Source: Hydrogenophaga sp. (lineage in GTDB: Bacteria; Pseudomonadota; Gammaproteobacteria; Burkholderiales; Burkholderiaceae_C). From it: DNA of 64,000 nt. Every line of letters begins with the position of its first letter. Position 1 is the first letter of the stretch. This document shows positions 17,466 through 26,182 of this stretch, piece after piece. The stretch is from positions 62,001 through 126,000 of the forward strand of contig NZ_JAILWB010000012.1 in NCBI RefSeq assembly GCF_025699295.1, in the 5' to 3' direction. The position numbers and the translations under genes are program-made. The notes under the pieces are model-generated. The model worked only from the letters and a program-made list of their open reading frames with translations, had not been told where the DNA came from and searched no databases.

Positions 17466-18318
17466 GATCTCATATCTAGTATCGACCTACGACTCAGGTC
17501 ACTTTTTGGACGCTCATCTAGCAGACTTGCTAGAGAACCAGACCGATCCCGATTTTGAGATCGTAGTCGTCAATCCCGACTCCCCGAGCACGGACGGGCT
17601 AATCGCTCAGAAATGGGCTGCTGTAGATGATCGCGTCAAATACATCTACTGGCCCGTCCGTGAACCCTACGGGGCTTCGTGGCTGAGGGCTTGGAGGAAT
17701 GCGACGGGCGAGTTTGTGATGAACTCTAACACCGACGACTTCCATGTTCCGCAGACTACCGAACTAGTGCATAAGCACATGAAGGTGGCTACAGGTCCGA
17801 TGCACATTGGCTCTAAGATTGCCTTCTGTTACGGCGGTTTGACCGTAATCAATGAGCAGCGTCAGATCCAAGGAAGAGGCTTGAAACCACCGTTCGATTT
17901 TGAGCTAATGTCTCGCGAGTGCTGGGCTGGACCGCAGGTTGCGTGGCGAAATGACAAGGATTTCCTCAAGGATTTGGACTGGAATCTCATGGATGAGCGT
18001 GCTGCCAGTCACCAGTCTGCATTCGACTACTGGCTATGGCTTTACTTCATGAGTAAGGGCTATCATGGGCACGTCATCGAAGAACTCATTACGGTCTACA
18101 CACAACGTCCCGATTCTATTGAGAATCGAAACAAATGGGCTAATAATTGGGAGACATACGCTTCCATCTCTGAGTTTTTCGGTCATAATTTCGATGGACA
18201 TTTGAAGCACGCGAGAGAATTCCGTGACTTCGGCAGCTTACCTCCTAAGGAAGAGTGGGTTGCAACAATGCAAGCAGGTAAGAAATGGCGAACTTCAAAG
18301 CATGGTGGTACAGGCTAG
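17458..18318 (+). CDS. GT2 glycosyltransferase
   Basis: 286 residues. The TTG at 17458 is preferred: it overlaps the previous stop, is preceded by GAGGGA, and puts the family start (ISYLVSTYDSGHFLDAHLADLL) right at the N-terminus. FEIVVVNPDSPSTDG and NSNTDDFHVP (DxD-like) complete the GT-A donor site. WAGPQVAWRND marks the acceptor half. It overlaps the following gene by 34 bases. Confidence 0.85.
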   Translation: MAKISYLVSTYDSGHFLDAHLADLLENQTDPDFEIVVVNPDSPSTDGLIAQKWAAVDDRVKYIYWPVREPYGASWLRAWRNATGEFVMNSNTDDFHVPQTTELVHKHMKVATGPMHIGSKIAFCYGGLTVINEQRQIQGRGLKPPFDFELMSRECWAGPQVAWRNDKDFLKDLDWNLMDERAASHQSAFDYWLWLYFMSKGYHGHVIEELITVYTQRPDSIENRNKWANNWETYASISEFFGHNFDGHLKHAREFRDFGSLPPKEEWVATMQAGKKWRTSKHGGTG

Positions 18319-18722
18319 TAGCTGGCGGACTTCTGCGTCAGCTTGGGGAGCAAATTGCGGCTACCAAGTCTAACGCTCTTTCGTGGGCTGCTGCCGATCA
18401 GGTTGCAGACGATCTTCGTAAAGAAGTGAACGAGCTTCGTAGACAAGTGCCCATGCTCAAGAGCGAACTCAAGTATGCTCAAGAGTCACGTACCGCCGAC
18501 GCGGCTGCGACGGCACAGATCGTCCGTGAACGCATGGGGATGGATGCTGATCTTCCCGGCAAGATGGATCTACTGCGGCAACAACTCAAGCAAGAACTAG
18601 CGTATGTCGCTTACCTCGAAGAGATCAAAGAGCACTACGCTGGCGATCAGCCGTCATTCAATGCGTTACCTCTTGAAGAACGTCAGAGGTATTTCGAACA
18701 AGTGGAAGGGCAAGTGCGATGA
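18285..18722 (+). CDS. coiled-coil protein in glycan cluster
   Basis: 145 residues. Long heptad-rich helices (QVADDLRKEVNELRRQVPML, then LRQQLKQELAYVAYLEEIKE) and no enzyme motif. Possibly a scaffold that holds glycosyltransferases together; that is a guess from shape and position. ATGA overlap with the cupin. Confidence 0.6.
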   Translation: MANFKAWWYRLVAGGLLRQLGEQIAATKSNALSWAAADQVADDLRKEVNELRRQVPMLKSELKYAQESRTADAAATAQIVRERMGMDADLPGKMDLLRQQLKQELAYVAYLEEIKEHYAGDQPSFNALPLEERQRYFEQVEGQVR

Positions 18723-19111
18723 GCGAACAACGTATCGTGCTAAAGCCCTGGGGCCGCGAACGAATCATTGAGGCGAATGACCAATACGCTTTCAAGATTC
18801 TGGAGGTTGACCCCGGGCAACGACTTAGCCTACAGTACCACGAAAAGAAGAGAGAGACAATGTACTGTGTCTACGGTTGCGGCACGCTCTTTCTGACTGA
18901 CGGCGACAATCACAGAGAAATGACACTATTGCCTGGGCGTCATGTAACCATTGAGCCCGGCACCGTCCACCGCCTTGTGGCATCTGAGACCTCCCCCGTT
19001 ATGGTGATGGAGGCTTCCTCGCCTGAGCTAGACGACGTTGTGCGTCTAGAAGATGACTACAGCCGTGGTAACAAAGACTACTTCGACCCCTTCGATATGC
19101 CCAATGATTAG
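18719..19111 (+). CDS. cupin, type II mannose-6-phosphate isomerase-like
   Basis: 130 residues, the length of a free-standing isomerase cupin. KPWGRE at the N-terminus, PGQRLSLQYHEKKRETMYCVYG with H41 and E46, and EPGTVHRL with H84 match the C-terminal domain of ManC-type phosphomannose isomerases (PWG ... SLQ-H ... E ... G-A ... P-H). The expected reaction is fructose-6-phosphate to mannose-6-phosphate, the first step to GDP-mannose, which the dehydratase and fucose synthase genes at 30483-32434 would use. One of the usual metal His positions is not obvious, so a sugar-nucleotide epimerase role remains possible. Confidence 0.75.
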   Translation: MSEQRIVLKPWGRERIIEANDQYAFKILEVDPGQRLSLQYHEKKRETMYCVYGCGTLFLTDGDNHREMTLLPGRHVTIEPGTVHRLVASETSPVMVMEASSPELDDVVRLEDDYSRGNKDYFDPFDMPND

Positions 19112-20225
19112 AGTTCTTCACTACCTCCGCAACCTTGGGTTGGGCGGCACAGAGAAGACCTGTCAGTTGTTTTTTGAGAACGCTGGCAGCGACTTTGAGG
19201 TTGCCGTGGCCCACGAATCCACAGGAGACATGACCCGACTGGAAGAGTTCCAGAAGGCACGTCGAGTGTGTGGTGGACAGATCTACAGGATTTGCTCGTA
19301 TCGTGACGAAAACGGCGTCAGGGATCCGCAGGCCACACCCACGTCACGAGATCTCCAGGGTGTGATCGACCATTTCGAGCCAGACATTCTACACGTATAC
19401 CGTAGTGGGTACGCCGAGTTCCCTGTTGGCCAAGTAGAAGTACCGCACGTAGTAGAGACTAACGTGTTTGGTCATTTGGATGCCGACCGCCGCATTGATC
19501 GCACTCTCTTTATGAGTAAGTGGCTGATGGACAAGTCCCTCCGTGGCGTTCAGGTTCCGGCAAGTCTCGCGGATCGCTTCGACTACGTGAACAACCCGGT
19601 GGAAGCCCCGTATACCGATAACTCCCTCTACTCTTTTTCAAGCGACACGGTATGGCTTGGAAGGTGTGGGCGTCCGGACAACGGCATCTATAACTCAGTG
19701 AGCGTAGAGGCTGTTCGCCTATTACGTATGCAGGGTTATGACATTGGTTTCGTAGTTGCTGCTCCTCCGAGCAATATGATCGAGGACTTAGCTCGTTACG
19801 ACATTCCATTCAAGATGATTGAGCCTACTACCAACCCACTGGTGCTCAGTCAGTTTTACAACAGCATTGACATTTACGCCCATGCCAGGGCAGATGGTGA
19901 AACCTTCGGCGTCAACATTGCCGAAGCCATGATCCACGGCAAGCCCGTTGTAACCCATGTCGCTACCCCGAGTGTCCCGGGCATGGGCGTATTCCAATCA
20001 CAGACAGAACTCGTAGACGATGGCGAGACAGGATATATCGTCAATAACGACCCCGGCGAGTATGCCGAGGCACTACGCAAGCTAATTGACAGTCCGAAAA
20101 CACGCGAGCAAATGGGGTACGCAGCTATCGCCAAGGCGATGCGAGAGTATCACGCTGACGCTTGCCAAGAGAAGCTAGAACGTATTTATCGAGAGGTAGT
20201 AGCAAATGCAGATTCTAACGTTTGA
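19104..20225 (+). CDS. GT4 glycosyltransferase
   Basis: 373 residues from ATG 19104. GT-B pattern: RVLHYLRNLGLGGTEKTCQLF (glycine loop), DILHVYRSGYAEFP, VWLGRCGRPDNG, and DGETFGVNIAEAMIHGKPVV with an intact E-x7-E. It is clearly paralogous to the gene at 20664, sharing the -HV(Y/H)RSGYAE- segment and the GT(E/D)(K/R)T-x-QLF loop, so the cluster has grown partly by duplication. Confidence 0.88.
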   Translation: MIRVLHYLRNLGLGGTEKTCQLFFENAGSDFEVAVAHESTGDMTRLEEFQKARRVCGGQIYRICSYRDENGVRDPQATPTSRDLQGVIDHFEPDILHVYRSGYAEFPVGQVEVPHVVETNVFGHLDADRRIDRTLFMSKWLMDKSLRGVQVPASLADRFDYVNNPVEAPYTDNSLYSFSSDTVWLGRCGRPDNGIYNSVSVEAVRLLRMQGYDIGFVVAAPPSNMIEDLARYDIPFKMIEPTTNPLVLSQFYNSIDIYAHARADGETFGVNIAEAMIHGKPVVTHVATPSVPGMGVFQSQTELVDDGETGYIVNNDPGEYAEALRKLIDSPKTREQMGYAAIAKAMREYHADACQEKLERIYREVVANADSNV

Positions 20226-20664
20226 CAAGAAGTTCCTTCTGGAAAAGCTCACGGAAAACCGTAAGCGTCACAAGGACATTTACAACGAAGCCCTGATTGC
20301 CTATCGGCAGAAGGTTTTGGAGGAACTCGAACGAGTGGGCGAAGATCTGGCCGCGAAGGTTGTTGATCTCAATGAGTGTCTTCGTATTACTCGTGAAGAC
20401 GAGAGTCGGACGGACGAGTTCAGAGAATACTACTTTGGCATCAATAGTGTCAATGTTTCCAAGCCCTCGAACCACCTGATCGACTATGATCGTACCATTC
20501 TGATGGTTGAGAACTGTCAGCAAAACGACATTGAGTTGACCGAGCAAGAATATACCCAATACGTCATGGACAATTGGGATTGGCAACAGCAGTTCATGAC
20601 TTCCAATTCTGGTTGGTCTGGTATTGCTGCGTCTGGCTGTGTTTCTATGGGGTACTCAGGCTAA
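20206..20664 (+). CDS. hypothetical protein between paralogous glycosyltransferases
   Basis: 152 residues. The first half is a charged helical region (KKFLLEKLTENRKRHKDIYNEA), the C-terminal 25 residues are rich in Ser and Gly and end MGYSG. GAGAGG-like ribosome site before ATG. It overlaps the gene before by 20 bases and shares TAATG with the gene after. Proteins of similar layout occur in other phages, with no known function to my knowledge. Confidence 0.6.
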   Translation: MQILTFDKKFLLEKLTENRKRHKDIYNEALIAYRQKVLEELERVGEDLAAKVVDLNECLRITREDESRTDEFREYYFGINSVNVSKPSNHLIDYDRTILMVENCQQNDIELTEQEYTQYVMDNWDWQQQFMTSNSGWSGIAASGCVSMGYSG

Positions 20665-21818
20665 TGAGTAAGATCAAGGTAGTACACCACAGCAAGACCG
20701 TGGGCTACAGCGGTACTGATCGCACGGCTCAGTTGTTTTGCAAGTACCTTGCCCAGAGCGAGCGTTTCGAGCCGTACATCGTCTATCGTCTAGGTGATCC
20801 GAACAATCAACGTCTTGATATTGTTCGTGAATGGCTGGGCGATGATCATGTCATTGGCTACGAGTGGGAGCCGGGCAAGAAGGGGCGTGTTTCGCCGTTT
20901 ATGCCCGAGCACGACAACTTGCACGAAGTCCTGAGTGCTATTGACCCGGACATCGTACACGTTCATCGTAGTGGGTATGCCGAATGGCCGTGTTTCCGGT
21001 ACATGGCTCCGCGTGCAAAGTGGGTTGAGACCAACATCTTTGGTAAGGCTGACCGTACGCCCGAACAACAGATCGATCTCAACGTCTACATTTCGGACTA
21101 CATTCGTGGACGTGCCCTACAAGACGGCAATAACGATGGACCTGTCCTATACAACCCCATCGAACAGCCCGTTCTGGACATTACGCCCGAGAACAAGGAA
21201 CTGTGTCGCGAAGAGTTGCTGACGCAGTTCAAGATTCCTCATGACGCTATTTTGCTTGGGCGGGTAGGACGTGCGGACAATTTCGATCCGATCTCTCTTC
21301 GTGCGTTTGCCGAAGTCGAGAAGGTATGTCCCGAAGCTTGGTACATCGTGATCAATCCGTGCCAAGGGTGGCATGACGAGGTTGCTAGATTGGGCATTCA
21401 GAACATTCGTTTTGGTGGCCCCATCGTGGACGACGCTGAGCTATCCAATTTCTATCGTGGCCTGGACATTTACGCCCACGCTCGCCACGATGGAGAGTGT
21501 TGCCCCTGCAATATCCAGGAGGCTATGATGCATAGGCTTCCTGTGGTGTCGCATGAGAGTGCGATCTACAATGGTCAGTCTGAGATCATTGGTAACGCAG
21601 GATTCGTTGTGCCCGTTGGAGCACACGAAGCTTACCGTGATGTCCTCGTGCAACTGATTGCCAACCCCGAACTCGCCAATGAAGATGAGTCGGGTCTTGT
21701 GCGTATCCGCGAACACTTTGGTCTTGAGGCTCGTCGTCGTGCCATGAGATATTTCGAGGCTGAGTGCATGACTAGTCAACTCGCTCAGTTCTATGATTGG
21801 GTATTGAAGAATGGGTGA
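20664..21818 (+). CDS. GT4 glycosyltransferase, paralogue of 19104-20225
   Basis: 384 residues from ATG 20664 (TAATG junction). KVVHHSKTVGYSGTDRTAQLF, DIVHVHRSGYAEWP, LLGRVGRADNF and DGECCPCNIQEAMMHRLPVV (E-x7-E) give a complete GT-B donor site. Two Cys sit inside the E-x7-E helix, which is uncommon. Overlaps the next gene by 8 bases. Confidence 0.88.
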   Translation: MSKIKVVHHSKTVGYSGTDRTAQLFCKYLAQSERFEPYIVYRLGDPNNQRLDIVREWLGDDHVIGYEWEPGKKGRVSPFMPEHDNLHEVLSAIDPDIVHVHRSGYAEWPCFRYMAPRAKWVETNIFGKADRTPEQQIDLNVYISDYIRGRALQDGNNDGPVLYNPIEQPVLDITPENKELCREELLTQFKIPHDAILLGRVGRADNFDPISLRAFAEVEKVCPEAWYIVINPCQGWHDEVARLGIQNIRFGGPIVDDAELSNFYRGLDIYAHARHDGECCPCNIQEAMMHRLPVVSHESAIYNGQSEIIGNAGFVVPVGAHEAYRDVLVQLIANPELANEDESGLVRIREHFGLEARRRAMRYFEAECMTSQLAQFYDWVLKNG

Positions 21819-22503
21819 GAAGATCATTAGCTTTAGCCTTTGGGGTAAGGACCCGAAGTATTGCGTCGGTGCTGTACGTAACGCCGAGCTTGCTGCGGAG
21901 ATCTATCCCGGATGGCGTTGCGTATTTCAGCTTGATGCCCTGGTGCCTATCGCCGTCTGGGATGCTCTAGAGGGTATGCCCCACGTAGACGTGATTCGTC
22001 GTCTCGATCCCGAAACAAACGGCATGGCCCGTGGAGATTGGCGTGGTATGTTCTGGCGTTTCGAGTATGTCAATGCTACTCTCGTTGACGTGGTGATTTC
22101 ACGAGACTGTGATTCGCGACTTAGCTATCGCGAAGCCGCAGCGGTCCAAGAATGGCTCGACAGCGGTAAGGGATTTCACATCATGCGAGATCACCCGTGG
22201 CACGGGTCCCGGATGCTTGGCGGCATGTGGGGTGCTCGCAGCGGTGCTCTCCCTGAATTCAATGAGTTGATGGCTCGTTGGAACCACGAAGATCGCTGGC
22301 AGACTGATCAGGACTTTTTGAACGCTGAGATTTATCCTCGTGTCGTCAATGATGCGATGATTCATGCGTCCTTTCTACGTATGGAGGGACACGCTCAAGA
22401 CTTCCCGGTGCCGCGAAACGGTACCGAGTTCGTGGGACAGGTATTTGACGAGAACGAGGCTACGGTGCCCGAGCACCTACAAGCACTTGCAAAAGCACTA
22501 TGA
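21811..22503 (+). CDS. glycosyltransferase-like protein
   Basis: 230 residues. The segment VDVVISRDCDSRLSYREAAAV carries a DxD-like R-D-C-D and is followed by FHIMRDHPWHGSRMLGGMWGARSG, which together resemble capsular-polysaccharide glycosyltransferases of the GT-A superfamily. An N-terminal FSLWGKDPKYCVGAVRNAE supports this. No membrane segment. ATGA overlap with the small gene after. Confidence 0.7.
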   Translation: MGEKIISFSLWGKDPKYCVGAVRNAELAAEIYPGWRCVFQLDALVPIAVWDALEGMPHVDVIRRLDPETNGMARGDWRGMFWRFEYVNATLVDVVISRDCDSRLSYREAAAVQEWLDSGKGFHIMRDHPWHGSRMLGGMWGARSGALPEFNELMARWNHEDRWQTDQDFLNAEIYPRVVNDAMIHASFLRMEGHAQDFPVPRNGTEFVGQVFDENEATVPEHLQALAKAL

Positions 22504-22691
22504 TGACTGACGAGAAGTTGGTTGAACGCTGGCTGAAAGACGTGCAAATCGCCTACAACACGAAGGCGTACCAGGAATCATTTGAGTTGTATTGGGATAT
22601 CACAACCCCACTAAGGCTACATATGTCTGAGGCAGAACAGAACGAAATGAAGACTATCAAGCGAGCAGCTTGGGAAGAACTGGCAGCATGA
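22500..22691 (+). CDS. small hypothetical protein before GMP reductase
   Basis: 63 residues, acidic and helical, not recognised. It has ATG overlaps with both neighbours (ATGA at 22500 and ATGA at 22688), which supports that it is translated. Confidence 0.5.
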   Translation: MMTDEKLVERWLKDVQIAYNTKAYQESFELYWDITTPLRLHMSEAEQNEMKTIKRAAWEELAA

Positions 22692-23767
22692 AAGCCCTCT
22701 CTTTTGACGATATCTCGCTAGTGCCGAGGTACAACAACATCGCGAGCCGCAAGTTCGATGGCGACAAACAACATACCAACGTAGAGTTTGGTGGTCTCAC
22801 GCTGTCGGCACCCATTTTCTCGTCCAACATGGATACTGTAACGGGTGTTGAAATGGCACGCTTCATGCGGCACGTCGGCGGCCTTGGTTTCCTACATCGC
22901 TTCTGTTCCATCGAAGACAATGTGGACATGTATACCAAAGCGTCTTCCAACGAGCGTATGTTTCCGAACGAACGACCGATGAACCGTGAAGCGGTTGTCT
23001 CGCTGGGTGTCAACGAGGGGCTGGATCGCTTCCACGCACTCTACGAGGTTGGTGCTCGCTACTTCTGCATCGACATTGCTCACGGTCACTCGCGTCCCGT
23101 AGGGACGCTGATTCAGCAAATCAAAGAGTTCGATGAGGCGGCCTTCGTGATTGCTGGCAACGTCTGTGAATCGATGGGTGCTGGCTATCTAGCAGACAAG
23201 GGGGCCGATGCTATCAAGGTGGGCATTGGTCCTGGTAGTGTGTGCTCTACCCGTGTCAAGACTGGCTTCGGCGTGCCGCAGTTTTCTGCGATCAAGGATT
23301 GTCGAAGAGTCAACTGTTTTCTCATTGCTGATGGTGGTATTCGTACGCCGGGTGATGCGGTGAAAGCTCTCTATGCTGGTGCAGACGCCATCATGATTGG
23401 TGGTATGCTATCTGGCACGGACGAAACTCCGGGCGAGATTCAAGATGAGCCCATCTGGGAGACCGCATCGCCCGCTGGCACACTGAGACGCAAGTACAAG
23501 ATGTTTCGTGGCATGGCGTCCAAAGAAGCTCAAGACGATTTCATGGGCGAAATGCGTGAATGGAAAACAGCCGAAGGCGTAGAAATCAAAGTCACGGCCA
23601 AGGGGCCTGCTGGGGCTGTGATCGCTGACATCATGGGTGGTATCCGAAGTGGCATGACATATTGTGGTGCCAACAACTTGCGTGATATTCGGGAGCGTGC
23701 CGATCACGTTGAGATCACTCCCAATGGTGCAGCAGAAGGTAGACCCCACGGCAAAGACAGACTATGA
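22688..23767 (+). CDS. guaC: GMP reductase (IMPDH/GMPR family)
   Basis: 359 residues from ATG 22688. [10 protein letters not shown] at the N-terminus, [30 protein letters not shown] with active-site C186, [20 protein letters not shown] and MFRGMAS are the barrel motifs. The VKTG after the Cys loop and the lack of a CBS domain point to GMP reductase rather than IMP dehydrogenase (which has I-V-A-G at this place). Expected reaction: GMP plus NADPH to IMP and ammonia. It sits in the middle of the glycan cluster, where GDP-sugars are consumed, so it may recycle guanine nucleotides; IMPDH activity remains an alternative. Confidence 0.85.
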   Translation: MKALSFDDISLVPRYNNIASRKFDGDKQHTNVEFGGLTLSAPIFSSNMDTVTGVEMARFMRHVGGLGFLHRFCSIEDNVDMYTKASSNERMFPNERPMNREAVVSLGVNEGLDRFHALYEVGARYFCIDIAHGHSRPVGTLIQQIKEFDEAAFVIAGNVCESMGAGYLADKGADAIKVGIGPGSVCSTRVKTGFGVPQFSAIKDCRRVNCFLIADGGIRTPGDAVKALYAGADAIMIGGMLSGTDETPGEIQDEPIWETASPAGTLRRKYKMFRGMASKEAQDDFMGEMREWKTAEGVEIKVTAKGPAGAVIADIMGGIRSGMTYCGANNLRDIRERADHVEITPNGAAEGRPHGKDRL

Positions 23768-23988
23768 GATCACTCCGACGCAGACTACTCGCGAAAACTG
23801 CCACATACAAGACTGCTACTGCGGCAACAAGCACCCTGATTTTAGGCGGTTTTACTGGATCGTTTGCTGTCGCTGGCGGCCTTGCTATCGCTATCACTAT
23901 CATCAACACACTCATCTATCTAGGACACGAAGCGGCCTGGAACAAGGTTACCTGGGGACGCATCAGTGAAGATTCTGGTCAGCTATAG
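23764..23988 (+). CDS. DUF2061-like small membrane protein
   Basis: 74 residues. The pattern SLRRRLLAKTATYKTATAATST then two hydrophobic segments (about residues 24-34 and 38-54) and LGHEAAWNKVTWGR matches the DUF2061 layout (SxxKxxTWR ... HExxWxxxxWG). DUF2061 proteins are found beside sulfate/sugar genes in some genomes. Role unknown. ATGA overlap with guaC and 23-base overlap with the next gene. Confidence 0.75.
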   Translation: MRSLRRRLLAKTATYKTATAATSTLILGGFTGSFAVAGGLAIAITIINTLIYLGHEAAWNKVTWGRISEDSGQL

Positions 23989-24856
23989 AGGCATTCCTCA
24001 GTCGCCCGGCTGGGCAACTGGAGACATGGTGGTCAAGGCTTTTCGAGAGCTTGGTCATGAGGCATATCCGTACGCAAAATACTACCAAGAGAACCGCTGG
24101 GTAGAGGGACGCCCCCTGTTGGACGAACAGGATTGGGACTTGATCCTATTCATGGAGTGCAATGATGGCGACCCTCAATACCCCGAACTCAAGATCACGC
24201 GAGCACGCAAGACGGCGTGTTGGCTATTCGACACCAGCTACCACGCTGATCGCTACAAGAGGCTAGTCGATTACTTCCGTTTCGATCACCTATTTCTAGC
24301 GAATCCGCTTACCATTCAGGAATACAAACTGTGGGGATACGAAAATGTCTCTTACCTACCTTATGCATGTGACCGCGAACTACATGGACGTTCGCTGGAA
24401 TATCCCAAGACCCGTGACGTTGTGCTCGTTGGTTCTATTCGTGACGACAGGCGGCATCTGGCTGCTGCACTCTCTCGTTTAGGCGTTGAGCTAGAGCTTG
24501 TGGGTGATGTATTCCGAGAAGACTACATCGACGCTCTGGCGTCGGCCAAAATCGTCATCAATCAGAACCCCGACGCGGGACGCGGCCTACTCAATATGCG
24601 TTATTGGGAAGCACCAGCGGCAGGATCGTTTGTTCTAACGGAAGCAGCAGATTATTCCGAACAACCCATTGACTTGAACAACGGTTTCCCGTATAATGAT
24701 ACCGAGGAACTGGCCCTTGCCTGTCAGTCGTTTTTAGAGCACGAGGATCGTCTAACGCAAGTGACTGCCTTGTGCCAAAAGAACGTCATTGCCAACCACA
24801 CATACACGAGCCGTTGTCAGGCAATTCTGACTACGATATTTCCGCACCATGCATGA
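23966..24856 (+). CDS. CgeB-like glycosyltransferase
   Basis: 296 residues, GTG start at 23966. N-terminal ILVSYRGIPQSPGWATGDMVVKAFRELGHEAYPY, central LANPLTIQEYKLWGYENVSYLPYACD, VVLVGSIRDDRR and NPDAGRGLLNMRYWEAPAAGSFVLTE correspond to the spore-maturation CgeB/GT-B family (NxR-x-WE-x-xAxG). The short length is normal for that family. It overlaps the sulfotransferase-like gene by 8 bases. Confidence 0.8.
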   Translation: MKILVSYRGIPQSPGWATGDMVVKAFRELGHEAYPYAKYYQENRWVEGRPLLDEQDWDLILFMECNDGDPQYPELKITRARKTACWLFDTSYHADRYKRLVDYFRFDHLFLANPLTIQEYKLWGYENVSYLPYACDRELHGRSLEYPKTRDVVLVGSIRDDRRHLAAALSRLGVELELVGDVFREDYIDALASAKIVINQNPDAGRGLLNMRYWEAPAAGSFVLTEAADYSEQPIDLNNGFPYNDTEELALACQSFLEHEDRLTQVTALCQKNVIANHTYTSRCQAILTTIFPHHA

Positions 24857-25520
24857 GTACCACATCTTAGCTATGAGACGATCCGGTCATCATGGCGTCA
24901 TTGCATGGCTGTCTGGGCATCACGAACGGACGGCACTACTCAATGACGTGGTTGTGCGTGGAGTGCATGATCACAACGAATGGCCATACGAAAACGCCCA
25001 CGTCCACTATGGCGGCAGCCACAGCGACGACTGCGACTCGCTCGCCATCAACTTTGAAGACTGTGATGTAGACGTATACGACCAGATTCCGTTCGGTCTT
25101 TTGCCCGGATCATCGGAACAGAATACGGTTCACAAGATGACGGTCGTGCGTGATCCCTTCAACTGGCTGGCCAGCCTGATGCATAGTCATGTGGGCACAG
25201 ACAACTACGACGTACTGATTGATCGCTACATCAAGCAGGTGTGTGACGAGAGCTTTTTGAGAGTAAACTTCAATCTGTGGTTCGCATCCGAACGGTATCG
25301 TCGCCAACTGGCCGACACGCTCAATCTAGACTTTACGGACGCTATGCTCAGTCATATTGGACAGGGTAGCAGCTTCACCAACCATGACAAAAATGCCCGC
25401 AACCTTCGGGTGCTGGACAGATGGCAACATAAGGTACGAGATAGGCAATACCTAGACCTCCTACATGGTCACGATCTCGTTAGGCTATCGCAAGAAGTAT
25501 TTGAGTTCAATCCGCTATGA
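24849..25520 (+). CDS. sulfotransferase-like P-loop protein
   Basis: 223 residues. The N-terminal MRRSGHHGVIAWL (residues 9-21) matches the 5'-phosphosulfate loop of PAPS-dependent sulfotransferases, and VVRDPFNWLASLMHS (from residue 99, R101) matches the 3'-phosphate-binding motif. The expected reaction is transfer of sulfate from PAPS to a sugar hydroxyl. No PAPS synthesis gene is in the window, so PAPS would come from the host. Alternatives are a nucleotide kinase-like fold or a phosphotransferase. Confidence 0.65.
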   Translation: MHEYHILAMRRSGHHGVIAWLSGHHERTALLNDVVVRGVHDHNEWPYENAHVHYGGSHSDDCDSLAINFEDCDVDVYDQIPFGLLPGSSEQNTVHKMTVVRDPFNWLASLMHSHVGTDNYDVLIDRYIKQVCDESFLRVNFNLWFASERYRRQLADTLNLDFTDAMLSHIGQGSSFTNHDKNARNLRVLDRWQHKVRDRQYLDLLHGHDLVRLSQEVFEFNPL

Positions 25521-26182
25521 AAGAAACAGACACAATCAGCGTTCTGATCTGTGTTCACAGTCAGGACATCGAGCACGACCGACTCTTCCAAGATGCCCTC
25601 GAATCGCTGGTACGCCAGACGTATGAGGATTTCCAGGTGGTAGTCGTACTGGATGAATGCTGGCACGACACCCGCAGCATCCTAGAGAGCTATCGTTCTG
25701 TCCTTGACATTCGCTTTTTCGAGCGTCCGCGTAAGCAGGGGTTGGCGGCAGCCAAGAACTTCGGCCTTAGTAAGTGTAAGACCGATTGGGTGACCTATCT
25801 GGATGCCGACGACCGCTACATGGACTGCAAGATTGGTGTCCAGCGACAGTGGATGCTAGACCACCCCGACATTGACTTTTGTGGTACTCACTCTTGGGAC
25901 ATCATGGAAGGATACGTTGTACCTAACTGTTTTTCTGTGCGTGATCATATCACCCACGAAGAGATTATGGCCGTGTTGCCAGACGAGAATGTCATGTGCC
26001 ACGGCAGCATGATGATTCGTAAGTTAGCCCTTGATAGTCTACGTGGCTACAGCACTGATAAGGTGTGGTTGGGGCGTGAAGATTGGGAACTATGGGGACG
26101 TGCCGTAAGTGCGGGTTTCCGTTTCGGTAAAGTGCCGGAACGTCTCTACATGTATACCCTTGGAACGAGTGTGCCACGATGA
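25517..26182 (+). CDS. GT2 glycosyltransferase
   Basis: 221 residues. Canonical GT-A: ISVLICVHSQDIEHDRLFQDALESLVRQTYEDFQVVVVLD, KNFGLSKCKTDWVTYLDADDRYM (DxDD metal site), and DREDWELWGRA-type acceptor motif (GREDWELWGRA). The family's ED dipeptide is present. Start overlaps the stop before (ATGA). Confidence 0.9.
   Translation: MKETDTISVLICVHSQDIEHDRLFQDALESLVRQTYEDFQVVVVLDECWHDTRSILESYRSVLDIRFFERPRKQGLAAAKNFGLSKCKTDWVTYLDADDRYMDCKIGVQRQWMLDHPDIDFCGTHSWDIMEGYVVPNCFSVRDHITHEEIMAVLPDENVMCHGSMMIRKLALDSLRGYSTDKVWLGREDWELWGRAVSAGFRFGKVPERLYMYTLGTSVPR

Noticed and set aside
22688..23767. IMP dehydrogenase as first guess for the purine gene
   Set aside because: VKTG after the catalytic Cys loop, GGM-x-SGTDE and absence of CBS domains fit GMP reductase better.
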